NCBI GenBank assembly: GCA_000827205.1
Contig: KN832557.1
Location: 1,583,771-1,647,770, forward strand
Reading direction: 5' to 3'
Length of the DNA: 64,000 nt
From: Plicaturopsis crispa FD-325 SS-3
Taxonomy: Eukaryota > Basidiomycota > Agaricomycetes > Amylocorticiales > Amylocorticiaceae
Shown: positions 42,236-54,128 of the stretch, piece by piece
Layout of the letters: each line of letters starts with the position of its first letter
Numbering within the stretch: the first letter of the stretch is position 1
Notes under the pieces: generated by a model
The model's input: the letters and a program-made list of their open reading frames with translations, nothing else
Told to the model about the DNA's origin: nothing
The model's database searches: none
Made by a program: the position numbers and the translations under genes

Positions 42236-42657
42236 TTTGCCCCGATGTAGAAAAAATATCCGGGCTTGGACCTTCTTTTGATGTTTGGCACCGGAGGGCC
42301 GGTTAAGATCACTAAGAGGCCGATTTGATATCCACGCTCCGCAATGTCGGCGGCGCATCATCGAGATATCAAGCTGACGTTTCCTCTCATAAATGTCGCT
42401 CAGATGTCTGGGACTTGAGGTCAAAAGTAGACACTGGATTTCAGAAAAATAAAAAATTGCTTTTATCTGTGCCAGACACTTGTGCATGACATTGGTGTGT
42501 TTTCTAGTGAAGAAAGCGGCCTTCAATGTCGTTGAAGCAGCTCAGAGAAGCAAATGAGGTGGGATTGCTGAGGACTCAAATTTCTCTAAGTTCGAAATTT
42601 TGCGTCTCCCTTGGGGAAGCCGCGGTATATAGCTTTTGGTTGGGAAGAAAATAATGT

Positions 42658-42749
42658 GGTCGAATGGCTCAGCGGTAAAGCGCGGCTTGTGTTCGGATCG
42701 GTTGTCGGAGAACTTGCGCGAGGTCGTGAGTTCGAATCTCTTTGGTGCA
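42658..42749 (+). tRNA. tRNA-like sequence, probably pseudogene or tRNA-derived
   Basis: An A-box-like TGGCTCAGCGG at 42665 and a B-box-like GTTCGAATC at 42730 are spaced as in a tRNA with an extra arm or intron. A possible acceptor pairing (GGTCGAA with TTGGTGC) holds at only four of seven positions. The T stem has a mismatch, and I could not place an anticodon stem. It is most likely a decayed tRNA gene or a tRNA-derived repeat. Confidence 0.35.
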
Positions 42750-43184
42750 CTTTCCAAAAAGCCTTTTAAAATGCAATTTCCGTCGCGACATCGCGCTGAG
42801 GCCATCTTTTGAGGTCAGAAAATAGGCCTCTCAACTAACATCGGTCAACTTATTATTTGATGCTGGCGCGATATACGCCTCACATTTCACGACGTCAGCG
42901 GGAACCTCAGGTGACATCAGGTAAAAAATCTTCCATTGACCTCACAAAAAAACGGTGGTGTAATATGCGGTTTCTGCTCGCTGGAATAACTGGAAGCCAG
43001 ACATCGATAGTCGCGGTTTGTGGTCAAGATTGGTGCAAGGGCGCGCGCACGTGGATGTAAGATAAATACATGAAGTATCAGGAAATATTCCAAGAAATAT
43101 ACAGGCGCTGGGGCTCCTGGATCCTACGGATCTACTACGTACATAGTCTCCAATATTATGCATCACACTATGACTAGTATCTAC

Positions 43185-45452
43185 TTACAATCCCTTGCAG
43201 AACATCTTCCCTCTGCGCACCTGGGCTTTACACAGCTCTATCTCCGTAGGCACCGCTAGGATGGACGCGCTCAAGATACCCAGCGAGTCCGAGAACCCAA
43301 TTGACCCGATCTTGAACTCCCGCTCCTGCTTCGCTCGTTCGCTGTCTGCCGTAGGATCTGGCCGCTCTTGGTTGATGCGATAAAACACATTCACACTATG
43401 CGAGGTTAGACCAAGAGTCCGTAAGCATAGGCAGTAAAATCAGTACTCACTATGCGAGGCCGCCGCATATTCCCTCAATGCTAATGAGTATGAACACGGT
43501 AGCGATACTCAGCGCCTCTGACTCCGCACCGAGAAATCCTACGCTCGACTCGAATGCCAAGCAAAGTAGGATGACCGCCTGAACGATGGCTGGGAGGGGG
43601 AGGAGACGTTCCGGGAGAGCTGGTATGCCCACGGAGATGGAGGAGCGGGATAGAAAGACGGTGAACTGGTAGACGAGCTGCCAGAGGGGGTAGTAGTCCC
43701 TAATCGAGTGGATTATTTTGCTGAGGAAGGGGTAAGTAGTGGGCGATGGTACAGCGTATAAAAGCGTCGGCGCGATTCCCTAGACAAAATGACCTTGAGC
43801 ATAAGACGCATAACAAAGACTCGTATAATTACTTGATTGATAGTATACTCAAGCTAAGGACGCATGGGTGTCAGTGAAGATCTTATGAGGACCGAGCTGG
43901 CAGCTTACTAGATAGACACAAACTAGTTCACGCGATGACTATCAGCGATACGAAGTAAACGACATAGAGACTCAGACTCACATAGCGGCAACATGTATTT
44001 AAGAAAGAGTGGTTGCACCAGATGCAATTTGTCGCTCAAAGACAGAGTAGGCCCGCTTTTTGAGCTAGCGACCACCTCCTCGCCGTCTTCCTCAACGTCA
44101 ACGGGGAGTGCTACATACGCCGATGCCACGACAGTGCTATCGTCGTCCGCTTCAAATGAGGAAAATGCAGCCGGGTGTGGGAGCAGGAAGAAATATGTTA
44201 ATGGAGTGACGAAAGGCAAGATCTATGCGGAAGTATGATTAGAGTCGATGTTATGTTCACGTAGACGAGCTCACTGATGACATGCCCACACCCGTGCGCA
44301 CTCCGAATCCCCTGACTTCCCACCAAAGGGCAGCGCCTACTACTCCAGCAGCACCTGTCCCAGAAGCAAAATAGCTATGGATATCATGATAAACTCAAAA
44401 TAAGTTGCACGTTCTCCTCCATGTCACAGGAAAAGTGGATGAACATACCCGACGCTACGGCCCCCGATAGAGGATGGTGTATATGTTGTAGACAGCTGTA
44501 AAAAGGTAAGCTCGCCAAGACCTATAGGTGCGGCGTATGTCATGAGCACTTTGTGGCAGAAGTAGTAGATCTGGGGTCATACCTGACGAAAGCGACGCTA
44601 CGCCAATGCCTAGTAGCCTCATGAACAAGCTATCAAACAGCGCAACAAGCTTCCCAGCATGTCAACGATTGAAGGTGGTAATCTCACGTGTAGTGTCGAC
44701 GACTCACCGCCATGCCAAGGACGCTGAGCGTGCAGCACCCTACCACACGCCTCACGTACCGTATGCGCCCCTTGAGAATGTACGGCCACACCACTTTCGC
44801 GACGATTGCGGGGAAGATGTTGCAAAATGCAATTATGCCCTTCGGCGTCGATGGCGGCACAAGGTCGAGGGCCGCGGAAAGAATTACGACATATAATACT
44901 GGTGCGGTTTGATGCATGGTAAGCGAAAAAACATGTACAGCGCAGATATTCGTGGGCAGTACCATTATTTATTAGCCCAAATAAGAAGAACGAGATTGAT
45001 AAGTTTCGGAGGAGTCGACGTTCGTCACCTACATAGGGAGTAGGTTAGCATAGAGGAGCATTTCTAAGTCCAAGCCGCAAGCCGGAATATTTGAAGAACA
45101 TCGACGGTCTTAGGAGACTTGGGGGGGGGAGGTAAGTCACAGTGGACTTTGAAACCATAATGAACATAAATCATTGCAAGTCCTGGATGCAGGTATCCAA
45201 GAACAGCTCCAAGCACAGCTCCTCCTTGAAGAGCGGTGTAAGGACAGACTACTCACCTGGCTGAGCGGCTATAGGCACATCGACCTCGGGATCCTCTGAA
45301 TCTCTACCGCTGAAGTCTCTACGCGTTTCCTGCGGATCAGGGTTCATGGTATATTCAAACGCAGGAGCGAGTGGGGTATGTGTATCGTGCTGATTTAGAT
45401 TGCTTAGTTCAAGATATGCGTGGTGAGAAGTGGATGGCGGCGAAGCTAGCAT
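43185..45452 (-). CDS. BTN1: CLN3/battenin family lysosomal/vacuolar membrane protein
   Basis: About nine exons. The N-terminal cytosolic segment starts MLASPPSTSHHAYLELSN. The membrane region follows: RNLSISFFLFGLINN, then VLYVVILSAALDLVPPSTPK, GIIAFCNIFPAIVAKVVWPY, IRYVRRVVGCCTLSVLGM, STTYTPSSIGG and WWEVRGFGVR. The end has FLSRSSISVGIPALPERLLP and YVNVFYRINQERPD, the conserved CLN3 C-terminal signature. Around ten membrane helices are expected. Yeast Btn1 acts in vacuolar pH and arginine balance; human CLN3 is mutated in Batten disease. A cytosolic loop rich in Asp, Glu and Val sits in the middle, as in other fungi. It shares a 283-nt divergent promoter with DBP4. Confidence 0.93.
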
Positions 45453-45735
45453 CCAGAACTTTGTAGCAATCTGGGCAACGTCTTGTCACTGCTCCACGGC
45501 GCTAACAAGCAAGCAGCGCGTGCAGACGGCGTGCACTGGTACGTAGACGGAGACAATCTGGATGGGGAAGTCGGAAGGTGGTAAGAGGCAAGAGGCATGC
45601 CAGTCCGTGACGCCCAGCACCATTGAGCCCATAGATAGATAGGGGCGTTCGGTGTTCGGAACCTGCAAAACATAGCAGTTTCTCTCCGATGCACCTTGTA
45701 ACCGATCTCTGCTTTCAACCGTTCCAATTACCGCG

Positions 45736-48551
45736 ATGACCGCCGGACAAGCGCACGCTGGGCCCTCCAAACTACCGCGCACGAAGGCGCAGAAGGGGGC
45801 CAAAAAACCTGCAAAAAATGTGGTCAAATCATCAAAGGCCAAGAAGCTGTCGGAAAAGCAGAGGATAGATGCGCTTGAGCAGGCGGCCACAAACTACGTG
45901 AGTTCTGACCTGTGTTGTCTCGGTGGGATCTGACCAAGGTATTTCGGTCATGTATAGGAGGCCCCCGATGATCTGAAGGCTTTTTCAGACTTGCCCATAT
46001 CGGATTACACGAAACGAGGTGAATGCAGTTTGCGTACGGCCAGGAAGCCTTGTCTCATCTCTTCACACGATACCTTTAGGTTTAAAGAAGGCGTTCTTTG
46101 TGAGCATGACGGATATACAAGCCAAGAGTATACCCGTGTCTCTCAAAGGGAAGGACGTCTTGGGCGCCGCACGCACAGGTAGCGGCAAGACGCTCGCTTT
46201 CCTAATACCAGTTCTAGAAATTTTATATCGTCGGAAATGGGGACCCCAGGACGGACTGGGTGCTCTCATAATATCGCCTACCCGTGAGCTCGTGAGCAAT
46301 CCCATCCTTACCTCGTCTTAGCCGATCGACTAATACACGGTCTGGCGCGTAGGCAGTGCAAATATTCGACGTCCTGAGATCTATAGGTGGACATCATAGC
46401 TTTTCTGCGGGGCTGGTTATCGGAGGTAAAAACTTAAAGGACGAACGTGATCGTCTCTCGAGGATGAACATACTCGTTGCGACGCCTGGGCGACTGCTTC
46501 AGCACATGGACCAGACCGTCGGATTCGAATCGGACAATTTACAAGTACTTGGTGAGGGATTTGCAGAAGCCACAAGGAATATTTCTCATCCGTAATCTTA
46601 GTTCTCGACGAGGCCGACCGCATTCTGGACATGGGATTCCAACGTACTCTAACAGCTCTACTCACACATCTACCCAAAGGCCGGCAAACCCTCCTCTTTT
46701 CCGCTACCCAGACCCAATCCGTCACCGATCTCGCCCGCCTCAGTCTCAAAGACCCGGTGTACGTCGGTGTCCAGGAGACCGGCGCAGGTGCAGGCGCGAC
46801 GCCGAAAAGCCTCGAGCAGCACTACGTCGTCTGCGAACTTGACAAAAAGCTCGACATCCTCTGGAGCTTTATCAAGAGCCACCTGCAGTCCAAAGTGCTC
46901 GTCTTCTTGTCGAGCGGAAAACAAGTCCGTTTCGTCTTCGAGACGTTCTGCAAGATGCACCCTGGTATCCCCCTGCTACATCTACACGGCAAGCAAAAGC
47001 AGACGGCGCGTCTGGAAATGTACACCCGCTTCACGTCCTCTTCCCACTCCGTTCTCTTCGCGACGGACATCGCGGCTCGCGGCTTGGATTTTCCCTCCGT
47101 CGACTGGGTCGTCCAGGTCGATGCCCCCGAAGATGCCGATACGTACATACACAGGGTTGGCCGGACAGCACGCTATGAGAGCAAAGGGAAAGGATTGTTG
47201 CTTCTACTGCCCAGCGAGGAGGAGGGAATGCTCAAAGCACTTGCTGCAAAGGGCGTCGAGGTGGCGAAAATCAAGATTAAGGGAAGTAAAACGCAAAGTA
47301 TACAGAACCAGCTCCAGAACTTGGCGTTCCAGGAGCCAGAGATCAAATATCTGGGTCAACGTGTACGCGCATTTTATGTACCTCCTCCGACTGTCACTGA
47401 TTTACTCGTTTCGTCTAGGCGTTTGTGTCGTACATGCGCTCTATACATCTCCACAAGGATAAATCGATATTCAAGCTTGCTGAGCTTCCCGCCGAGCGAT
47501 TTGCGGACTCGCTGGGTCTTCCCGGTGCGCCCAAAATCAAGTTTCTAAACAAAGAGGTCGCAAAGCAGAAGAAGAACGCGTCTCGTGCTGCTGCGGAGGC
47601 AAAGGCTGAGGCTGCGAAGGAACAGGCAGCCGCGACCGACGAGGAGAGTGATGACGATGATGATGACGATGACGACGGGAGCGCAGATGGTCTCTCGTCG
47701 AGTGAAGAGGAGGAGACCCAGACTACAGAACAAAACCCTTCTAAATCATCAAAGGTACATTGCGTCGCATCCGTTCTTCTGTCCCCGATAGCTAATGCTC
47801 GACCTCAGCCTGCGGTCCGGACGAAGTACGATCGCATGTTCGAACGTAAAAATCAAAGCATCCTATCCGAACACTACACCAAGCTCGTCGACCATAGCGT
47901 TGACGGCGATGACAGCGACGGTGACGATTTCATCACACTAAAGCGTGCGGACCACACTCTTGCCGGAGACGACGGTCTTGCCGAAACCGAAAATATGTCG
48001 AAGCGGAGGCTGAAGATGGGGAGAGCCAAACGGACTATACTCAAGAACAAGGGGATGAGCAAAAAGCTCATATTCGACGAGGAAGGCAACCCGCACGAGC
48101 TGTACGAGATGGCAGATGCGGAAGAGTTTTTCAAAGATGGTATAGAGGGTGCCCGGGAAGCTGGGAAGATATTTGCGGAAGGCGAACGGGGCCGACTCAA
48201 GGAGGCTGATGTCATCGATAAAGAAGAGGCTAAGGACAAGAAGAAGGAGAAAAAGCGGAAACGCAAGGAGCGCGAAAAAGGCGTAAGTAGTTCATCCGTT
48301 CAACTTCATCGGCCTAGTGCTAATTTCATCCTCAGTTGAACGATGACACTGGTGCTGTCTTGGCTCCGCTCTCAGACGATGATGGCTATGTCTCTCCAGA
48401 GTTTGATCTCCCTTCTGGCAGCGACGATGACGCCGACGAGTTCGTACCGCCACCCTCCAAGCGGCACAAAGTCTCGGAGTCGAAGCGACCGTCTGCCCCG
48501 ACAATCGAAGACGACGAGGAGCTGGCTTTATCCCTGTTGCGCAAAAGATGA
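45736..48551 (+). CDS. DBP4: DEAD-box RNA helicase Dbp4 (ribosome biogenesis)
   Basis: About nine exons. Q-motif region: [20 protein letters not shown], then [19 protein letters not shown]. Walker A is AARTGSGKT; motif Ia is SPTRELVSN; Ib is [11 protein letters not shown]. Motif II is [16 protein letters not shown] is [12 protein letters not shown] is [13 protein letters not shown] and VI is [15 protein letters not shown]. After the core come [20 protein letters not shown] and [17 protein letters not shown], the DBP4 C-terminal signature. A tail of acidic runs (eight or more Asp) and Lys-rich helices follows. Yeast Dbp4/Hca4 unwinds U14 snoRNA from pre-18S rRNA in the nucleolus. Introns interrupt the helicase core, and several are under 70 nt. 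Confidence 0.97.
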
Positions 48552-48727
48552 ACCATATACAATCGATCTGGATATATGTATCATTTGCCTTTTTCGCTTT
48601 CGTATCAGCATCGTCCGGTGAACTAGTGATGCGTTGACGAGAAAGCATTATCTGAACATGCGAGCTACGTACACCTACAAGAATTTGCATTCGTAGTGTC
48701 CACGCTATCCACACGGAAGCGCACGGG

Positions 48728-50387
48728 TCAAGGGATCCAGTTCTTTGCTTTGGTTGGAAGCCACGCCGCCTCTATCCCTTCGTCCTTCTCCAGCTGCGCT
48801 AGGCGCTCTGCGTCTGCAACGTGATTGCGATTCTCTTTTGCGACATCCCGACCACGCGACCGAGAAAACCTGATAAATCGAGGCCGAGCGCAGACGCGTT
48901 TGAGCCGTGCAGGACGCTCGGTGCCGTCGAGCTCCACGTTTCGCCTGCACCGCGACATTACCATGTCGGCGAGCACGCCATCAGTGGAGGCGACGCAGCC
49001 GTCTAATATGATCTCCTCCAGGTTAGATGCAAAGTAACCCGCCTGCGGAGTCGGCTGGTCGGAGTACGTGAGCAGGTGAAGTACCTCGTCCGTGATGAAT
49101 CGATCTGCTTTCACGCATAACCTGATGCCTAGGTAGGCAAGGGAGCGCGATATACGGGGGTCTTGAAGGAATTCAATGAGCTGTTCCGGCGTGACGACGA
49201 TATTGCTTAGAGTGAGTCGCACAAGGTAGCATTGAGACCGGCTTAATAGTGATCTAAACTCTGCCATCGCGGCGGGCCACATGTCGCTAAGCGCATTGTG
49301 GAAGCCTAAATGGCCAAAAACACAGCTGGGCAGAGCGGGAACATTCAGACACTGCCAGACGCGTACGAGATCCCGACCGGCGGCATTGACACTGATGTGT
49401 GTGAGCTCGGGGAGGTCAATTTGAAGGGGCCGCGGAGATGAGATTTGATTAGAAGGCTCGAGCGATAGACGGCACTCCCGCAGTTTGACGCATTGTGCGA
49501 GGATGCTGAAAACAATGTCGATGCGGTATGCAGTGTGTAGAGTAAGACAGGTGAGCTGCGCCCACGGGACCATGCCTATGAAATCACGGAAGGAGAGGTG
49601 TAGATCGGAAGATTCGGGCGGACGGGGATAATCCCTTAGCACAAAGCTATTCAGTTGCGTCGCTGCGTGGACCATGGGATAAAACCAATGCAGAATATGA
49701 CATCCACTACGATTTATGATGCTGATATGCTCAAGGAGAGGCACATCTCGAGGAACGACAAAGGGCGGAGGAGAGTCTGTGATATTGAGCACGTCCACGG
49801 AGAGTCGCTTCCAACGTTGGCTATGAGGGAGGACGAGCGTGAAGAAATCTTGCAAAAGTGGTTTTACGGGCTCGATGTCTACCTCCAGTAATCCTCTTTC
49901 AGGCCTAGGCGTCACCTTTCGGACCTCGACCACTGTGGCGATAGTAAGAGGGCAGGCGCCGGAGCGATCGAGCCACGACTGAATCCAGCCTTTTCGGATG
50001 CCCCAGGTGTGTCCTTCATATTCTGTGTCGTCTATAGACGACCAGAGAGATGGTGTCGAAAGAGCGATCACCCGCCAAAGTCTGCATACGTGACAAAGAA
50101 GCACAGGTGCATTGTTCGGATTCGGGTTGCGGGCGAGGGTTGAGTCAAGGCAACAAACAAATATTGCACTCCATATTTCCACTGGAACCATCTCCAAAAG
50201 GGAGATGTCGTCTGGTAAATTCCAGTCCACTGTCACGGTAGACGATCTGATCGAGTTGGCATTGCAAGAAATGACAGGAGGGTTCAATTCTATTCAGACG
50301 TCATCCGATTAGTCAGAAGGCGTGGAGATGAGGACCACCGAAGAGCTATAACTTACCTTCTAAGCTGATGGTTACTTGCGTAGACAT
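48728..50387 (-). CDS. F-box-like domain protein
   Basis: Two exons, 50357-50387 and 48728-50289, 530 aa. The long frame has no ATG at its own start. A short first exon, MSTQVTISLE, with a GTAAG donor supplies one in the right phase. Residues about 40-95 form the F-box-like segment: LLEMVPVEIWSAIFVCCLDS, APVLLCHVCRLWRVIALSTP, SLWSSI. The rest has leucine-rich spacing (LTCLTLHTAYRIDIVF, LPELTHISVNAAGRDL, EEIILDGCVASTDGVL). This is the common Agaricomycete F-box/LRR layout; it probably links to Skp1. No target can be inferred. Confidence 0.86.
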
Positions 50388-51330
50388 GTTGCAAACGCAT
50401 GTATTCAAGGCTGCGCGCCTGGCCTTAAATGAAAACCTAGGGATTGCAAGAATGAGCGCTGTTTGACCGATATCTCGAGCTTTTTGGGAAATACTTCAAG
50501 CTGTACTCAGTCCGTACAATGCCTAGATATCTTGAATGCTAGTCAGTAACTGTAAACGCTAAATCGGACTCATGATCAGATTGGACAGACAGACAGGTCC
50601 CTCCAGTCGCACCCTACCGCGCCTCCATTCAAATCTTCTCCTGCAGTTGGAAGCACACGAATCAGCAGAAGTTTCTCGTCTCCTGAGTATGACGCAGGTG
50701 CTACGAAGATTGACAAAGTGGGACAGAGTGTTGGCAGAAATGTGAATCGTAGCCGCTGCATTCCGGCGCCACTGTCGGAATTCGGACTCAACGAAGCCAG
50801 TACTTGCGAGCCTCGTGTCCTTCAATTTTCGAGTCTTCTTCGGTTTATAGGTTGCATGTAGGTCCCGTCATGTTAAAGTTCGAAGTTGCTCGTGCTCTGA
50901 GCACTTTCACCCATCAACGTTCGAACCGTAATCTGCGCAGCAATACAGGTCTTCGTGAGTACCAAACTATGAAACTTGCGAAAACAGAGTTTACTTACTA
51001 CTTATCAGTCAAAATGTTTTATTTGGCTTCCGAGTCAGCGGTGCTGATACCGCTGAGGAGCGTAGCCTTGCTGGTTTGATCGGAGCCGCACACCTGGCCC
51101 TTTTGCTCATAGATCGCCTCCGGACGTGGTTGATTGAGTCCCAAGATGCCTCCGACGACGTCAACGACCGAAAACAAACATTTCAATTCAGCCTACCGCC
51201 TGGACCCGCGACAAATCGGAGCTCGGACATAAGCAAATACGAATATGGTGCCCTGTCGTCATGGGCTCTCTCTTTTTTCTGTTGGTGTGTCCGCAGGTAA
51301 GTCCTTTAAACCTGTACCCTCGATGTATCC
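50388..51330. other. Intergenic region between F-box gene and membrane protein gene
   Basis: Short open frames only. A segment at 51261-51296 encodes MGSLFFLLVCPQ followed by a GTAAG donor. It could be a signal-peptide exon of the downstream gene, but the phases I tried do not join. Otherwise I see nothing. Confidence 0.35.
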
Positions 51331-52397
51331 ATGAGATTCAACAGGAACAAAGGACATGGCACGATTCCCCACTATGTTCTCTCAAAGAAGAGCAATCGAC
51401 CCAGAGACCTCACACACGATGCATCAGGGAGGCATCATCGGCACCGAAGCAGTGTTCTGGACATGTACGTAGTATTTGCAGACACCCGCCATTTCAGTTG
51501 GTTCGAACGGGTTGATATGACGGCTGCGGAAGTGTGCGTGACCGCAATAGAGCATACATTTTCAGCTCCCAAAATCCTTTGGTCAGGGGGTATATACGTA
51601 GGCGGCGGAACCGTTCGAACACCCGGTATTCAATGTCTCCCTAAGTCTTGGCGCTATGTGTTTTACAGTCTCGCCCCAGTCAGTCCTAGTTCCGGGACGT
51701 GGCAACTGAATGTGAGCATCATTCTATTCATTCACGAGGACAGATGGTCGTCGAACGTTGCAGAGAAACACATTATAATGGGCTAGGTCGAAGCGAATGG
51801 CGGCCCCACATAATCATGTCTCTCACATTCGCACCCCCTCTGCCAATGTCGGTCCCTGCGCCACCCACTACGCCTTACCCCACTTCGCCACAAGACAGTA
51901 GGATGAGTGTGGTAAGCTCAATAACATATCACTGTGTGCTATGCTAAGATTTTCTACGCGTATGTAGGGCACAATTTCTGGCATATTACTTGGTACAATT
52001 TTAGCCGTGGTCATCCTGCTTTTGATTATATGGAGGTGAGGTTCATACTCTAACTTTCTCGGACTCGTATATCAATAGATTGCTTCCCAGAACGCACGCT
52101 CTGAGAAGGTTAAAGCGCCAGCCCACGCACGCTGTTTTTATTGGGGAGGACAAAGTCCATGTCCGGGACGTCCCCGAGTACGACGCGAAGTCACGCCAGC
52201 CCAGGCCGTCGGGCTGTGGCCAACGTTCATCGTCATCGTCAAACTCACCACCCCCTTACTTCTACTGCCACGAGTGGCCTGAGCCGACTGCGCCTTATGA
52301 AACACAACGGTTCCATCCCCCTTGCCTCTCACCTCCCAACCCGACCCACTCCCGCGGATACTGCGTGTATTACGATGACAGTGCTACGACAGTGTAA
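51331..52397 (+). CDS. Probable single-pass membrane protein, unknown
   Basis: Exon pieces in order: an N-terminal segment with VCVTAIEHTFSAPKILWSGG and VRTPGIQCLPKSWRYVFYSL (possibly extracellular); a Pro/Thr-rich stalk FAPPLPMSVPAPPTTPYP; the exon GTISGILLGTILAVVILLLI, which is a clear membrane helix; and then LLPRTHALRRLKRQPTHAVF with a Ser/Pro-rich cytosolic tail ending at 52397. The last two introns (before and after the membrane exon) are well supported. The joint between the first segment and the stalk is not. This overall shape (domain, stalk, one helix, basic stop-transfer) is frequent in Agaricomycete families of unknown role. Confidence 0.42.
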
Positions 52398-52526
52398 CCT
52401 TTGTAAACCTTTATTCTGTATGTACCTCGTAGCGTGACAGGCTGCTCGACGAAAAATAGTTATAAAGCATTCTCGTACAAATACACAAGATACAGGTTCC
52501 ACCTAGCTGAGCTCGAGTCGCTATCC

Positions 52527-53891
52527 TCAGATCGGCCCCCCACACTCAGGACATAAGAACGGCGTCCCCTTTGAAGCTGCCTTACGGCGTGCTAGCACCC
52601 GCTTGATATCCAGTTCCTCCTCCCACCCATCCTCTACCTCCCCGCCGGCAGCAAGAGCCGCGTACACCATTCGTCGCGCTTTCACGACGCTGGCGACATT
52701 TCCGGCTATGCTACCGCCGTGTCCACCCCGGGTAATGGGAAGCTGTGCGACCTTGACGAGCGGACCGGGGAGAGACGAGAGGTCGACAAGAGGGGGCTTG
52801 GCCTTGGAAGGCCGCCCTCGTTTCTTTTCTCTCGGCTTTGGAGCAGATATGGCGGACAGGTCGACAACCTCGTCGGTATCCGGTGATGTGGCAAGCAGGC
52901 GGAGGTCACGATCGGAGGGAGCGGATGTCTTCTCCCATGAGCCTGATGCGAACAGACATAATGCGTGATAAGACCTTCGACAACTTGGTCGCGGACAAAA
53001 GTGCATGGGGTCTGTGTCGTCTGGGTTGTAAGGGTCATTGCAGGTACAAGTGCTCATACCCGCGGGTTCTGCCTAGAGTCAGAATGAGCGCGCTGGACGT
53101 ATTGCACATATATGGAGGAACGTACGATCACTTGCCGTTTGACGTGGTCATACCGGTATCTGCAGTAAAATTCGTTCGCATTTATGCTCGGCTGGTCGAC
53201 ATCGGTTTCAGAGAATGGCTTGACAGAGGTCACTTCTTCTCAGAGACGCGCATGAAAAGACTTCTGCACTACTGGACGAGAATTGATGCCAGCGTACCGT
53301 TAAAAGAAAACGAAGACACAAAATTGCGCTGATCAGAGTATATTCGCTCATATTTTCCGCAGTGCGACGCGTCGCTGTTAGATAGTATAGAGAGAATAAG
53401 TACTTAGCATGGAGAGAACTGGCAATGATCACGAACAAGCTCTTGTCATGTTGAGCGACCTCATCGGGAGACCAATACCACTGAACATTCGCTACAACCT
53501 ATTGCACGGGCGTCAAACCAAATAGAAAGCTGACATGGACTAGTAGCGTACCTCCTGGTCTGCACGCTGCCGTATGTCCTTTATCTTTCCCACCCAGTAT
53601 TCATGTTCCTCCATAGGCTCCTCCGGAGACTTGCCCTCGGGCAGGATCAGCGCACTGAAAAGCCCATGTAGTCAACTTCAACAGGAAAGAGATCGAGAAA
53701 AGTATAACGCACGTGTCGCCGACCTTAAAAGGCACCTGCACTCCGTCGTTGTCGATTTCAAACACGCCGAACTTCACCATTTTGTCCCACTCAGCTTGCG
53801 AGGGTAAATCAGAGAGTTGGTCGACCGCAGCGCGACCGGTATTCGTGCGGCGTCGTTTCCTGTGGGTCAAGTGAGATTTCGCGCGCGGCAT
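52527..53891 (-). CDS. BAH and PHD finger chromatin protein
   Basis: Five exons or so, starting MPRAKSHLTHRKRRRTN (basic, nuclear-signal-like). The BAH domain is spread over exons: VPFKVGDT, then SPEEPMEEHEYWVGKIKDIR, VQWYWSPDEVAQHDKS, GKYERIYSDQRNFVSSFSFN and NEFYCRYRYDHVKRQ. The PHD-type finger follows: AEPAGMSTCTCNDPYNPDDT, MHFCPRPSCRRSYHALCL. A Lys/Arg segment PREKKRGRPSKAKPP resembles an AT-hook. The C-terminus ends FLCPECGGPI. BAH-PHD proteins of fungi read histone marks and are tied to silencing. That role is inferred. It is divergent from the REEP gene with 237 nt between starts. Confidence 0.92.
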
Positions 53892-54128
53892 CCTAGGTTC
53901 TGCTTGATCGTAGTCTTTCGAGAGCCCGCTGAGGGGTAAGTACTGGCGCTCTTGCGCGTTATGGGAGAGAGGCGGTGGGCGTCGGTGGGCGCGCCGCTAA
54001 GCAGATATCGCAATAAATGGAACATTTAGCCCCTGAGCCGCTACATACGCCCGGAGGATGCAGCATGTCTCCTTTCATCAGTTAACCATCATCTGAAGCC
54101 TCCTTTCATCGATTTCCACCCTCCGGAC

